Assembly: GCA_949825045.1 (NCBI GenBank)
Contig: OX463813.1
Span: forward strand, 5,642,001 to 5,706,000
DNA from: Argyresthia goedartella
Taxonomy: Eukaryota; Arthropoda; Insecta; Lepidoptera; Argyresthiidae
DNA: 64,000 nucleotides
Direction: 5' to 3'
The notes beneath the pieces were generated by a model, which was not told the origin of the DNA, did no database searches, and was given only the letters and a program-made list of their open reading frames with translations. Positions within the stretch are counted from its first letter, which is position 1, and the number at the start of each line of letters is the position of its first letter. The translations under genes were made by a program, and so were the position numbers. Of this stretch, positions 39,401 to 40,445 are shown in pieces.

Positions 39401-39691
39401 AATTGGACTCTGATATAACAAACTGTGTTATTGTTGCAGCATTCTCAAGCGCCGGCACCCATCAAGCAGCCTCAGTCCATTCTCAAAGACCCGTCGCGCC
39501 ACAAATACGGCAGCCAATACGGAAGCCCACTGTCTAGCAGCACACCGCAAAACAACTCCAGCCAAATACTAACAGTACAGAATCTGACCTCAGACGTCCC
39601 GCAATACGGCACGATAAGGAAGGAAAACAAAAAACAAAACGTGACCATAGACGAGTCATACAACAAAAGAAACGAAACGCATGTGGTGTAA
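271..39691 (+). CDS. sns/hbs: Nephrin/Sns/Hibris-family Ig-FnIII cell adhesion receptor (3' part of gene; 20 coding exons)
   Basis: Twenty exons with AG/GT borders give one open frame of about 951 codons: five Ig domains, one FnIII domain, one TM segment and a ~300-residue tail. The frame closes at every junction (phase 1 at most, phase 2 after exons 9 and 11, phase 0 after exons 1, 14, 16 and 18), which is strong evidence for the model. Diagnostic segments include GGNPLATLTWFKNDKK and SSNPPATLSWWRDGIPV, which I recognise as nephrin/Sns/Hibris Ig motifs. Members of this family act at the plasma membrane in heterophilic adhesion with Kirre/Roughest-type partners (myoblast fusion, nephrocyte diaphragm, eye patterning). 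The 5' exons are outside the window. Assignment to Sns rather than its paralogue Hibris is not possible from this sequence alone. Other Ig/FnIII receptors are less likely. Confidence 0.9.
475..1487 (-). mobile_element. Hairpin-core MITE, type A, with internal part tandemly triplicated
   Basis: It starts with GGCTTATGTTTAAACGATCA (the start is duplicated at 475 and 519) and ends ...TTGATTATAATTCTTGCC-like sequence. Between them an internal unit of about 307 bases is repeated three times (core hairpins near 710-760, 1020-1070, 1325-1375). Each unit holds the shared core read in reverse (ACACGAAGGATAAAGGGGGC, then CCCCTTTACCCTTCACC). Flanking 8-mers TTTTAATT and TTTTAATC are a near-match target-site duplication. 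It lies in intron 1. Confidence 0.8.
1495..1760 (-). repeat. Dispersed repeat Y fragment (non-LTR-like 3' region)
   Basis: The reverse complement of this stretch matches 26985-27180: the blocks ATCCGAAACA, GCCCTATTAGGGC and CGTATTGATTAAAGGCC-like are shared. Further copies lie at 34150-34380, 38065-38615 and near 58255-58300. The origin is uncertain; the fullest copy ends like an RTE-type element. Confidence 0.65.
1761..2726 (+). other. Remainder of intron 1
   Basis: It contains a tRNA-promoter-like box (GGTTCGAACAC near 1785), an ATTAATTA run near 2400 and GC-rich sequence near 2590-2660. No coding signal is seen. It ends in the exon 2 acceptor. Confidence 0.5.
2727..2880 (+). CDS. sns/hbs: Exon 2: C-terminal half of Ig domain A
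   Basis: The acceptor is ctctccacag and the donor CATT|GTGAGT; phase 0 in, phase 1 out. The exon supplies strands E-G of the Ig fold, including DNQAQYRCEATNSA with the second cysteine. It pairs with exon 1 to finish one Ig domain. It contains NVT, a potential N-glycosylation site. Confidence 0.9.
3230..3360 (+). repeat. Dispersed repeat Z, 3' end fragment
   Basis: TTTGCTGGAAGAAATCTCTG, then GAGATAAGCTCGCCTTTGTG and an AATAAAG-type end. Related pieces are at 10400-10470, 10750-10800 and 11385-11430 (all minus) and 33065-33185 (plus). It looks like the conserved 3' end of a non-LTR or SINE family. Confidence 0.55.
3585..3722 (+). CDS. sns/hbs: Exon 3: first third of Ig domain B
   Basis: The acceptor is ttttccacag and the donor CAGG|GTAAG. 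The split codon joins exon 2 as Phe-Ala-Pro. It encodes APEAVKVHANPEELKPG, the first cysteine in ATLYCDAASSN, and SWWRDGIPV, the most nephrin-like segment in the window. The open frame reaches upstream of the acceptor, but that part has no family similarity and is intron. Confidence 0.92.
3755..4915 (+). repeat. Tandem satellite array, ~230-bp unit, about 5 copies
   Basis: Five successive units contain GATAGTTCTATAAATAAGCA, ACAGTCTCAGAAACACAAGG, ATCTCCCAACTTGACAACCG and TTTTTTCCCTAGTGTGTCTG. Copies begin near 3759, 3985, 4218, 4457 and 4683 and are 90% or more alike by eye. Each unit also holds the short inverted pair CCCCTTGTGT / ACACAAGGGG. The array lies in intron 3 just after exon 3 and is not coding. 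Confidence 0.85.
5059..5417 (-). mobile_element. Hairpin-core MITE, type A, with 9-bp target-site duplication
   Basis: The same layout as the type A element at 18698-19022. It is flanked by the perfect 9-mer TTAAAAATA at 5050-5058 and 5418-5426. The core hairpin lies at about 5225-5305 and carries a small insertion (TTTTTGTGTTTCGGTACCAG) in its loop. Confidence 0.82.
5539..5596. repeat. Perfect 58-bp palindrome at LINE 5' junction
   Basis: The left arm begins AGGTTCTTGCGTACATACAT; the right arm is its exact reverse complement, and the centre is TTCGAA. The right arm is LINE coding sequence, so the left arm is an inverted copy of the element's own 5' end. Confidence 0.9.
5539..6108 (+). mobile_element. 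5'-truncated non-LTR retrotransposon with inverted 5' end
   Basis: The frame from about 5568 reads FENIMYVRKNLTTCSK and VSNSFKGQCILYYNK, matching the C-terminus of the reverse transcriptase at 16309-17916 ([23 protein letters not shown]). The 3' UTR ends in AATAAAGTACTTTGACTTTG repeats. The 5' edge is a 58-bp perfect palindrome (5539-5596). Confidence 0.82.
6262..6656 (+). mobile_element. Hairpin-core MITE, type B
   Basis: Long terminal inverted repeats: the left is CGTAAGATTGTCAAAACCGT plus TAGTTGATAAACTAA; the right is TTAGTTTATCAACTAACGGT plus TTTGACTATCTTACGGTGAC. The core (GCGGTAGCTTAGGTGAAGG...CTTCGTGTTAGG) is at 6462-6535. A mariner element sits directly at its right end. Confidence 0.85.
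6659..7967 (+). mobile_element. mariner-family (DD37D, maT-like) transposon, 1.3 kb, complete ends
   Basis: The left end CACAGTCAGGTCATAAGTTC and right end (reverse complement CATAGTCAGGTCATAAGTTC) form ~28-bp inverted repeats with about two mismatches. TA dinucleotides flank both ends (6657-6658 and 7968-7969). It contains one near-complete transposase gene. It lies in intron 3. Confidence 0.93.
6802..7842 (+). pseudogene. mariner/Tc1-superfamily transposase with one premature stop
   Basis: It starts at MEWTLKEDHVAVIALHRCGY. A paired helix-turn-helix region follows (SRSGRPRSVRTPAVSKA lies between the two HTH motifs). The catalytic triad is visible as FSDEKIF (D1), WVFQQDSAPAH (D2) and PDLSPLDYKIW (D3), with 37 residues between D2 and D3, as in the maT group. 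An in-frame TAG at 7732-7734 interrupts the last part; the same frame then continues 35 codons to TAA at 7840-7842. The total of 346 codons is the normal length for the family. No frameshift is visible, so the loss is recent. The longer open frame starting at 6649 is TIR/5' UTR read-through. Confidence 0.9.
8186..8690 (+). mobile_element. MITE type E
   Basis: It begins TTATCTACACACGTATCATA and ends AGTCACATAAACTACTA. Internal hallmarks are an inverted AATGTGTAG / CTACACATAA pair, ATTTCGAACGCCGACGCCC, and the hairpin GAAACTCGCCTTCGGCTCGT-TTC. At least seven other copies occur in the window. Confidence 0.78.
9059..9145 (+). CDS. sns/hbs: Exon 4: middle of Ig domain B
   Basis: An 87-base exon with acceptor gtcttcag and donor AACG|GTAAGC, phase 1 in and out. 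It encodes QPMQMKKGLHGGTVSTVE followed by LKLNITKELN, with an NIT glycosylation site. The preceding intron is over 5 kb and carries a satellite array, a MITE, a LINE fragment and a mariner element. Confidence 0.87.
9230..9720 (+). repeat. Dispersed repeat W (unclassified)
   Basis: It shares GAACGAGCGAGCGAAGCG..., GGCCGCATTT and CGGATTTCAACCAAT-like blocks with 19385-20060 and 55700-55990. No coding potential. It is probably an old non-autonomous element. Confidence 0.5.
9725..9945 (-). repeat. GGGTTCCGTA-type repeat F (fragment)
   Basis: On the minus strand it reads TAGGGTTCCGTAAACGAAGG, GGGACCCTATTACTGAG and CCGTCCGTACATCTGTCCGT. It matches 13671-14090 and the minus strand of 42130-42250. 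This is a common lepidopteran dispersed repeat type. Confidence 0.65.
10014..10091 (+). CDS. sns/hbs: Exon 5: last third of Ig domain B
   Basis: A 78-base exon with acceptor gtgtgtttag and donor CTGT|GTGAGT, phase 1 in and out. It encodes AVYTCQAMNEVLQRSVHDA with the second Ig cysteine and the G-strand ending LRVL. Splitting one Ig domain over three small exons is typical of this gene family. Confidence 0.88.
10193..10385 (+). mobile_element. tRNA-derived SINE, family 2
   Basis: The head is GACATCTGCGGCGCTGCGGT, with Pol III B box GGTTCGAGTCCC (10246-10257). The body includes GGTCTTGGATGTTTATAT and CCTAAGTGTGGGGTCAGAAG. It is not a tRNA gene: no acceptor stem closes. Confidence 0.8.
10400..11548 (+). 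other. Intron 5 interior with repeat Z fragments
   Basis: Three minus-strand pieces of repeat Z (near 10400-10470, 10750-10800 and 11385-11430) lie in AT-rich DNA. The GC-rich patch at 10560-10680 matches nothing else in the window. No gene is seen. Confidence 0.5.
11549..11922 (-). mobile_element. MITE type E (minus orientation)
   Basis: AGTAGTTTATGTGACTGCTA at the left and GTGTGTAGATAAACTATAA at the right, the mirror of the 8186 copy. It lies about 80 bases before exon 6. Confidence 0.75.
12005..12160 (+). CDS. sns/hbs: Exon 6: N-terminal half of Ig domain C
   Basis: The acceptor is ctccaaccag and the donor ACGA|GTAAGT, phase 1 in and out. It encodes PPTFDESQVTHVGVENEP, then LVVVVRADGNPGSVTYTW with the core tryptophan. 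The usual first Ig cysteine (before the ADGNP motif) is Val here. Confidence 0.9.
12966..13511 (+). repeat. 78-bp minisatellite, seven near-identical tandem copies
   Basis: The unit begins GGGAGTTGGGACGCCGCCGC and contains ACAAAGGTCTCGACTACCGC and TTATGCAGAGGATATCAC. Copies start at 12966, 13044, 13122, 13200, 13278, 13356 and 13434. Only copies 1 (C to T) and 5 (TTGGG to TTAAG) differ. Because 78 is divisible by three, two plus-strand frames stay open for over 200 codons; the apparent 26-residue repeat protein is a by-product. It lies in intron 6. Confidence 0.95.
13671..14090 (+). repeat. GGGTTCCGTA-type repeat F, fullest copy
   Basis: TAGGGTTCCGTACCCGAAGG, GGGACCCTATTACTAAGACT and a CCGTCCGTCCGTC run, then GGTGGTACGGAACCCTTCGT near the 3' end. 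This gives GGGTTCCGTA / TACGGAACCC inverted ends. The end is at a TTATTATTATT tract. Confidence 0.7.
14348..14560 (+). mobile_element. tRNA-derived SINE, family 2
   Basis: GACCTCTGCGGCGCTCCGGT head, a degraded B box (GGGCTCAATCCCC), then CAGGTCTTGGATGTTTATAT and TATCCTAGTGTGGGGCCAGA. Confidence 0.75.
14888..15195 (+). mobile_element. tRNA-derived SINE, family 3
   Basis: The head AGCTCCGTGGCCTAATGG... has A-box character, and the B box is GGTTCGATTCC. The body includes ATGGAGTATTGAATAACTGG and GGCACAATTGTGCCTCTGTC, which recurs near 59710-59770 and, inverted, near 22700-22740. It ends only about 15 bases before exon 7, so it may carry the branch point region. Confidence 0.7.
15210..15341 (+). 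CDS. sns/hbs: Exon 7: C-terminal half of Ig domain C
   Basis: The acceptor is tgcccgcag and the donor CATT|GTAAGT, phase 1 in and out. It encodes GAMLNITRVSRHDSGIYTSE. The motif is normally D-G-x-Y-x-C; here it is DSGIYTS, so the second cysteine is replaced by Ser (AGT codon), matching the missing first cysteine in exon 6. It has two NIT glycosylation sites. Confidence 0.9.
15350..15541 (+). mobile_element. Short MITE G, copy 1
   Basis: Inverted ends: ACCACAATCTTTTTTCCGAT... and ...AATCGGTATAAGACGTTGTGGT. A second, ~95% identical copy follows immediately in the same orientation. Confidence 0.75.
15545..15735 (+). mobile_element. Short MITE G, copy 2 (tandem)
   Basis: Same sequence as copy 1 with a few substitutions (for example CCAATTAGCC for CCAATTCGCC), in head-to-tail arrangement right after the exon 7 donor. 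Confidence 0.75.
15937..17923 (-). mobile_element. 5'-truncated non-LTR retrotransposon (CR1/Jockey type), nested in a MITE
   Basis: It lies between two TGCTGC hexamers (15931-15936 and 17924-17929), a probable target-site duplication. On the minus strand it carries the 3' part of a reverse transcriptase ORF and a 3' UTR, ending in GAGTTTGAGTTTT-type repeats next to the insertion site. The endonuclease region is missing. It lies in intron 7. Confidence 0.88.
16309..17916 (-). CDS. Non-LTR retrotransposon reverse transcriptase (N-terminally truncated)
   Basis: A 535-codon open frame without internal stops; the listed start is only the edge of the open frame in a truncated element. RT motifs in order: [41 protein letters not shown] (first catalytic Asp), [20 protein letters not shown], and the FADDTSLIF catalytic pair. 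The C-terminal part ([20 protein letters not shown], then AVRAIYKMN) is the conserved tail of CR1/Jockey-type elements. No endonuclease, RNase H or zinc knuckle is present. The intact frame implies a young copy. It is antisense to the host gene. Confidence 0.92.
   Translation of the reverse strand: [535 protein letters not shown]
18207..18415 (-). mobile_element. tRNA-derived SINE, family 2
   Basis: On the minus strand: CGACAACCTCTGTGGTGTCG head, GAGGTCCCGGATTCGGATCC B-box region, then GGTCTTGGATGTTCATACGA and GGGGCCCCACACCCTAG. Confidence 0.7.
18698..19022 (-). mobile_element. Hairpin-core MITE, type A, with 9-bp target-site duplication
   Basis: GGCATGTGTTTAAACGATTA ... GGTGATCATTATATTTGTTG-CC. 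Perfect 9-mers AAAATTTAT flank it (18689-18697 and 19023-19031). The core is at 18870-18950 in reverse. Confidence 0.87.
19249..19329 (+). CDS. sns/hbs: Exon 8: first part of Ig domain D
   Basis: An 81-base exon with acceptor tgtttcag and donor TCTG|GTAAGC, phase 1 in and out. It encodes SASIKAVSQNGITNPNENA, then ILSCTVS carrying the first Ig cysteine. The intron on its right contains SINE and MITE insertions. Confidence 0.87.
19385..20060 (+). repeat. Dispersed repeat W, interrupted by a SINE
   Basis: The left part (19385-19477) ends CTCGCCTACAGG and the right part resumes at about 19748 with CAGGTCGCATTTTCCAACCG. In the copy at 55700-55800 these two segments are contiguous (CGCCTTCAGGTCGCATTTTT), which shows that the SINE was inserted here. 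Confidence 0.65.
19478..19747 (+). mobile_element. tRNA-derived SINE, family 1
   Basis: CCGAATGGCCGAGTCGGCAG (A-box region), B box in GGTTTGAGTCCC, GGGGGCAAATATTTGTTTGA, AACCATGACTAGGG reverse-matching body and GATACAGGGAATCCTAGTTT, ending in an ATTATT tract. Seven other copies in both orientations are in this window. Confidence 0.85.
20124..20345 (-). mobile_element. tRNA-derived SINE, family 1
   Basis: The reverse complement shows GGCCGAGTCGGCAGTGACCC, GGTTCCGGGTTCGAGTCCCG-type B box and CAAATATTTGTTTGATGAG. It lies about 380 bases from the plus-strand copy, forming an inverted SINE pair inside intron 8. Confidence 0.82.
20345..20530 (+). repeat. Repeat F fragment
   Basis: CGTAGGGTACATATTTGCTA, GGGACCCTATTACTAA and CTGTCCGTCCATCCATCTG, as in the fuller copy at 13671. 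Confidence 0.55.
20548..20912 (-). mobile_element. MITE type E
   Basis: TAGTTTATGTGACTGATACA at the left and GTTTATGATAAGTGTGTAGA at the right, with the GGCGTCGGCATTCGAAATTT block inside. Confidence 0.72.
21035..21357 (+). mobile_element. MITE type E, 5'-incomplete
   Basis: It begins inside the element at AGTTTGTCTGTGAAGTTGGT and ends with AGCAGTCACATAAACTACTA. It contains the GAAACTCGCCTTCGGCTCGT hairpin. Confidence 0.72.
21440..21960 (-). mobile_element. Non-LTR retrotransposon 3' fragment with RT C-terminal coding remnant
   Basis: The minus strand of about 21690-21935 reads TRNSNELAGIVHKLAKTSKA, IHVMGPVVYNKLPEAI and FKVRLKGWLVERSFYSYDEF before a stop. This is the typical tail of a non-LTR reverse transcriptase ORF (NSLPxxI...FKxxLKxxLxxxSFYSxxEF). 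It differs from the element at 15937, so it is a second LINE family. Confidence 0.78.
22215..22600 (+). repeat. Degenerate 21-bp tandem repeat
   Basis: TAGAGCTACTGTTCATAATTA is repeated about 16-17 times with point changes, with one inverted insertion near 22405-22425. The open frames over it are artefacts of the period being a multiple of three. It is in intron 8. Confidence 0.85.
22774..23056 (+). CDS. sns/hbs: Exon 9: rest of Ig domain D and start of Ig domain E
   Basis: The acceptor is ccttccag and the donor TGCAA|GTAAGT; phase 1 in, phase 2 out. It holds the core Trp (HVRWERPDYTID) and second Cys (VGNFQCVVDNGIG) of domain D. It then runs into domain E (FKPELDTSPTLAKAASNVG and LTCK, with the next first cysteine). 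It is the longest internal exon in the window. Confidence 0.92.
23545..23890 (+). mobile_element. Non-LTR retrotransposon 3' end fragment
   Basis: Scattered frames read WFGHVE and GADGRGRPRRYYKDQIGDLL, then RCRWRSLVSAYPSSGK. WFGHV followed by a GRPRRRW/Y-type motif is the well-known C-terminus of several insect non-LTR ORF2 proteins. It ends in a (TATG)n tract. It lies in intron 9, only about 28 bases before the exon 10 acceptor. Confidence 0.8.
23918..24153 (+). CDS. sns/hbs: Exon 10: rest of Ig domain E
   Basis: The acceptor is caattccag and the donor CCGG|GTAAGT; phase 2 in, phase 1 out. It encodes CKGAPAPNFTWSRNG with the core Trp and DYGTYECGVRNEAG with the second Cys. This is the last, membrane-proximal Ig domain before FnIII, as expected for nephrin-type receptors. 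Confidence 0.93.
24154..25298 (+). other. Intron 10
   Basis: AT-rich intron without any of the repeat families seen elsewhere. I see no gene, hairpin or tandem repeat in it. Confidence 0.6.
25299..25407 (+). CDS. sns/hbs: Exon 11: N-terminal half of the fibronectin III domain
   Basis: The acceptor is cccttacag and the donor ACAG|GTAATT; phase 1 in, phase 2 out. It encodes VIAVKITNVTHNSVTLSWSP with the conserved FnIII Trp, then WYRIRYR. An NVT glycosylation site is present. Confidence 0.92.
26079..26248 (+). CDS. sns/hbs: Exon 12: C-terminal half of the fibronectin III domain
   Basis: The acceptor is ctgatttcag and the donor CTGA|GTAAGT; phase 2 in, phase 1 out. It encodes the FnIII F-G strands: TFTIHNLERNTDYVFSVMSM, where the Leu and Tyr of L-x(5)-Y are the hallmark, then NKIGQS. 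It leads directly to the juxtamembrane/TM exon. Confidence 0.92.
26880..27465 (+). repeat. Dispersed repeat Y, fullest copy (RTE-like 3' region)
   Basis: It begins ACTAGCTGATGCCCGCAACT and ends TTTTAGCGTGATTGAGGCAC, then ACAAATATCC-type tail and TATTTATAATATTAGT. The start and end fit 3' regions of RTE-type elements in insects. The inner block (GGGCATGGGCTTTAACCCGG to GCTAGGCCACGGACGC) is the piece shared with 1495, 34150 and 38065. Confidence 0.6.
27716..27955 (-). mobile_element. tRNA-derived SINE, family 1
   Basis: Reverse complement: GGTTTCGAGTCCCGGTGGGG, GCAAATATTTGATTGGC, TATCTATCTAAGTATAC and GGAATCCTAGTTTGGGGCTA. The 5' tRNA-like head is truncated (ends at CTACGAACC). Confidence 0.78.
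28116..28280 (+). CDS. sns/hbs: Exon 13a: juxtamembrane plus transmembrane segment (alternative a)
   Basis: The acceptor is gccgcgcag and the donor CGAG|GTTTGA, a poor match to GTAAGT; phase 1 in and out. It encodes a short extracellular stalk (VIPSSVQTSSEEYNSYNVPG) and a hydrophobic helix of ~24 residues (from VFIITGTIVG to LLIGFCL), followed by basic HRRTNKRIR as stop-transfer. It has the same phases and layout as exon 13b. Inclusion of both would give two TM helices in series, so they are most likely alternatives. Confidence 0.85.
28281..28417 (+). other. In-frame read-through ORF after exon 13a donor
   Basis: If the weak exon 13a donor (GTTTGA) is not used, the frame stays open for 45 codons to TAA at 28415-28417. 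It would add a second hydrophobic stretch (LITFLTVFLFHSLEVC) and a short tail. It is probably intron; the point is that retention would give a tail-less receptor. Confidence 0.25.
28746..28916 (+). CDS. sns/hbs: Exon 13b: juxtamembrane plus transmembrane segment (alternative b)
   Basis: The acceptor is cacttttag and the donor AAAG|GTAAG; phase 1 in and out. It encodes an acidic stalk (SAEMSELNVVPTEYVQSADV), a hydrophobic helix (VIVYVSITGAVLVLINAALV and on to CFVL) and basic KRRARRFK. It aligns with exon 13a through the LIN/LLN, L-x(4)-F-x-L and RR positions, as expected from tandem exon duplication. It splices in frame from exon 12 and into exon 14. Confidence 0.87.
29650..29804 (+). CDS. sns/hbs: Exon 14: cytoplasmic tail
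   Basis: The acceptor is tctcaacag and the donor ACAG|GTAATG; phase 1 in, phase 0 out. It encodes MYAPSAYDAMGETLSS and SEKSDTCSVDEAPPAVPAMP. The tyrosines (EMYAP, SAYDAM) are candidate phosphorylation sites for SH2 adaptors, as known for nephrin tails; this is inference. Confidence 0.88.
29887..30012. repeat. GC-rich foldback (126 bp hairpin)
   Basis: The left arm has ACGTAGCACTCCCATGGTCT plus GCGGGCG; the right arm has CGCCCGCAGACCATGGGAGT plus GCTACGTACG and the outer TTGTCAAA / TTTGACAA. The arms are about 40 bp with a ~45-base purine/GC loop. It lies about 80 bases after the exon 14 donor. Confidence 0.85.
30012..30435. repeat. Degenerate CCAA/TTGG-rich low-complexity region with inverted halves
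   Basis: CCAACCAATAAACCAACC-like runs in 30035-30140 are mirrored by TTGGTTGGTTGATTAG runs in 30150-30260, followed again by CCAAC-type runs to 30410. AACATACTTTATCAATAATC pairs with GATAAAGAATATTTGG. Confidence 0.7.
30685..30844 (+). CDS. sns/hbs: Exon 15: cytoplasmic tail, proline/tyrosine rich
   Basis: The acceptor is cgtcctcag and the donor CGAG|GTGAGA; phase 0 in, phase 1 out. It encodes TDTYMLEDPGFVIPPPMDYP, PPNYAAYEDHARTLPHP and a Gly-Ser-Gly segment. PPPMDY and YPPPNY resemble WW- or SH3-type ligand motifs, and YEDH is a possible phosphotyrosine site. Confidence 0.9.
30845..32218 (+). other. Intron 15
   Basis: Mostly AT-rich unique sequence. It includes a fragment of type B MITE at 31203-31250 (AGTTTATCAACTAACGGTTC and GACAATCTTACGGTGACATA). 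No gene is seen. Confidence 0.6.
31203..31250 (+). mobile_element. Type B MITE, terminal fragment
   Basis: Only the right terminal inverted repeat is present: AGTTTATCAACTAACGGTTC then TGACAATCTTACGGTGACAT. No core and no left end. Confidence 0.75.
32219..32340 (+). CDS. sns/hbs: Exon 16: cytoplasmic tail
   Basis: The acceptor is cgttgcag and the donor CAGCAG|GTAAGA; phase 1 in, phase 0 out. It encodes KQNYAPAPSPMPPLDGSYYN, then MASDRYLSYPPLIGEYLSQQ. It has several tyrosines and Pro-rich turns but no recognised domain. Confidence 0.88.
32590..32915 (+). repeat. GC-rich tandem repeat (composite ~47/67-bp units)
   Basis: The block ATGAGACCGACGTCACGGGA plus GCGGGAGAGGGGGGGTACCT recurs four times, with or without AGTGTTCCGTCGGTCAGGGG between units. 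G-runs of 7-8 could form G-quadruplexes. It lies in intron 16. Confidence 0.85.
33065..33188 (+). repeat. Repeat Z, 3' end
   Basis: TTGGTTTGCTGGAAGAGATC, TTAGAGAGAAACTCACCCTT and an AATAAATAAATTATGAAT end; the type A MITE at 33189 was inserted into its tail. Confidence 0.6.
33189..33543 (+). mobile_element. Hairpin-core MITE, type A, with 9-bp target-site duplication
   Basis: GGCAACAAATATAATGATCA ... TTTTTGGTGATCGTTTAAAC-CTAAGCC, opposite orientation to 18698. The perfect 9-mer ATTATGAAT lies at 33180-33188 and 33544-33552. Core at 33297-33375. Confidence 0.88.
33817..34090 (+). mobile_element. tRNA-derived SINE, family 1
   Basis: GACCTGAATGGCCGAGTCGG, GTGACCCTGCCTACGAAGCC, a small internal duplication (ACATATATTTACCCCCACCG) before the B box, then the standard body and an ATTATT tail. 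Confidence 0.82.
34150..34380 (+). repeat. Dispersed repeat Y fragment
   Basis: AATGTCCCCACCGAGAGGCA, GGATACGAGTGAGATTGAGC and CTGGCCCAGTGCGGGGTGAT, matching 26985-27090. Confidence 0.6.
34381..35508 (+). other. Intron 16, right part
   Basis: AT-rich. It contains a minus-strand SINE-3-like piece near 34930-35000 (CACCTGTGACGCAAAATGGA) and nothing coding. It ends with the exon 17 acceptor. Confidence 0.5.
35509..35638 (+). CDS. sns/hbs: Exon 17: cytoplasmic tail
   Basis: The acceptor is ttctgcag and the donor GATA|GTAAGT; phase 0 in, phase 1 out. It encodes TGRTPTPPQQYGAVPKP and a low-complexity Asn/Ser/His region ending NNYSID. A MITE cluster starts about 15 bases after the donor. Confidence 0.87.
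35652..36118 (+). mobile_element. MITE type E, cluster copy 1
   Basis: TTATCTACACACATATCATA ... AGTCACATAAACTACTATT. The palindrome ACACATTATGACCATAATGT-GT is inside. The next copy starts immediately. Confidence 0.78.
36119..36575 (+). mobile_element. MITE type E, cluster copy 2 (partly rearranged)
   Basis: Same start and end as copy 1. Near 36478-36510 the usual spacer is replaced by CGGTCATTCGGGTCAGCAGT plus GACCCTGCC, a scrap of SINE family 1. Confidence 0.72.
36576..37002 (-). mobile_element. MITE type E, cluster copy 3 (inverted)
   Basis: TAGTAGTTTATGTGACTGCT ... TGTGTAGATAAACTACTAT. It is opposite to copy 2, so 36119-37002 can fold into a long hairpin in intron 17 RNA. Confidence 0.78.
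37160..37397 (-). mobile_element. tRNA-derived SINE, family 1
   Basis: Reverse complement: ACCCGAATGGCCGAGTCGGC, GGATGCGAGTCCCGGTGAGG, ATCTATCTAAGTATGTG and GGATTTCCAT-like degraded CAGGAAATCC block. Confidence 0.8.
37926..38038 (+). CDS. sns/hbs: Exon 18: cytoplasmic tail
   Basis: The acceptor is cttgcttccag and the donor GCGCAG|GTACAA; phase 1 in, phase 0 out. Only the frame starting with two split-codon bases is open. It reads PLDRQSAGGTLRRQRLDKMA and PVPPPDVTVLHPGNCAQ. The length and phase fit exons 17 and 19 exactly, but the sequence is not strongly recognisable, so it could be a cassette exon. Confidence 0.78.
38065..38615 (-). repeat. Dispersed repeat Y
   Basis: On the minus strand it has GACACCCATCCAGTATCCGT near 38110 and CACTCGTATCCGGGTAATGG (plus) near 38550-38570, as in the 26985-27300 block. 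It starts only about 27 bases after the exon 18 donor. Confidence 0.6.
38842..39058 (+). mobile_element. MITE H (mariner-like ends, TA target), copy 1
   Basis: Left end CACTGACGAGCAATGAAAAA plus GTTCCA; right end GGAACTTTTTCATTGCTCGT plus CAGTA. TA lies on both sides. The copy at 44299-44529 is more than 85% alike by eye. Confidence 0.85.
39440..39691 (+). CDS. sns/hbs: Exon 19: C-terminal coding exon with stop codon
   Basis: The acceptor is ttgttgcag, phase 0; the TAA stop is at 39689-39691. It encodes HSQAPAPIKQPQSILKDPSR, HKYGSQYGSPLSSS, DVPQYGTIRKENKK and the terminus NKRNETHVV. The last four residues, THVV, resemble a PDZ ligand; a canonical class I motif would need Ser/Thr two residues from the end. 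Confidence 0.9.
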   Translation, partial: HSQAPAPIKQPQSILKDPSRHKYGSQYGSPLSSSTPQNNSSQILTVQNLTSDVPQYGTIRKENKKQNVTIDESYNKRNETHVV

Positions 39692-40439
39692 AAAAAAGTG
39701 AAAAAGTGACGATTTTGAAATTGGAAGGAAAACGAAGTGACGATCAAATTAGGGGAAGGATTTGTGTGTTGGTGTTACGTGTTGAGTGTAAATAGAAAGG
39801 ACTAGTTAAAGTAGGTAGATAAAGAAATAAAAAGGAAAAATTGATTTTTTCATGAATGTGATAAGGCACGATGAGGAACTTTTGAATCGAGTTTAGTCCA
39901 CGCAATTTAGATAGAAATACATATTTGTGAACGATTAAAATTAAGGATGGCCTGATGAGTATAGAAAAGGTTAAAATACATTGTTGTAAGAGACTTATGA
40001 TTATGAGTATACATAATATCTTTTTCGGGTCATCTCTAACTGGGTTGTATAATCGTTCGACTGACTTTATCATAATAATTATAATAATAATTGTAAAAAA
40101 ATGACGAAATTACGTCCAATTAACGCGTTAAAGCTGAAACGATGTGTTTTTTTAACTGTCCAGTTATATATTGTTTAGAAAATAATATTTACTCATTTGA
40201 AATGAAAAGTAAAAATTTATGATATAGGACATAATATCGCTTGTCGATTGACTAAAATTATGATTCCCTTGATGGATCTCTTTTTTTAAGTACCTAAGTA
40301 TAGGTTTTATAGGTCAATCTTCTTATACAGTTAAAGTATTTGTTTCAATATTATATGAAATATATATGGGAAAATTTCAAATTGGCCCCGGCAAATATGA
40401 GTTGCCGTTTGTTTAAAATGTATTTTCTCTGAATTGTTG

Positions 40440-40445
40440 AATAAA
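40440..40445 (+). promoter_or_regulatory. Candidate polyadenylation signal (proximal)
   Basis: AATAAA about 750 bases after the stop codon, in the first AT-rich block of the 3' UTR. Confidence 0.4.
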
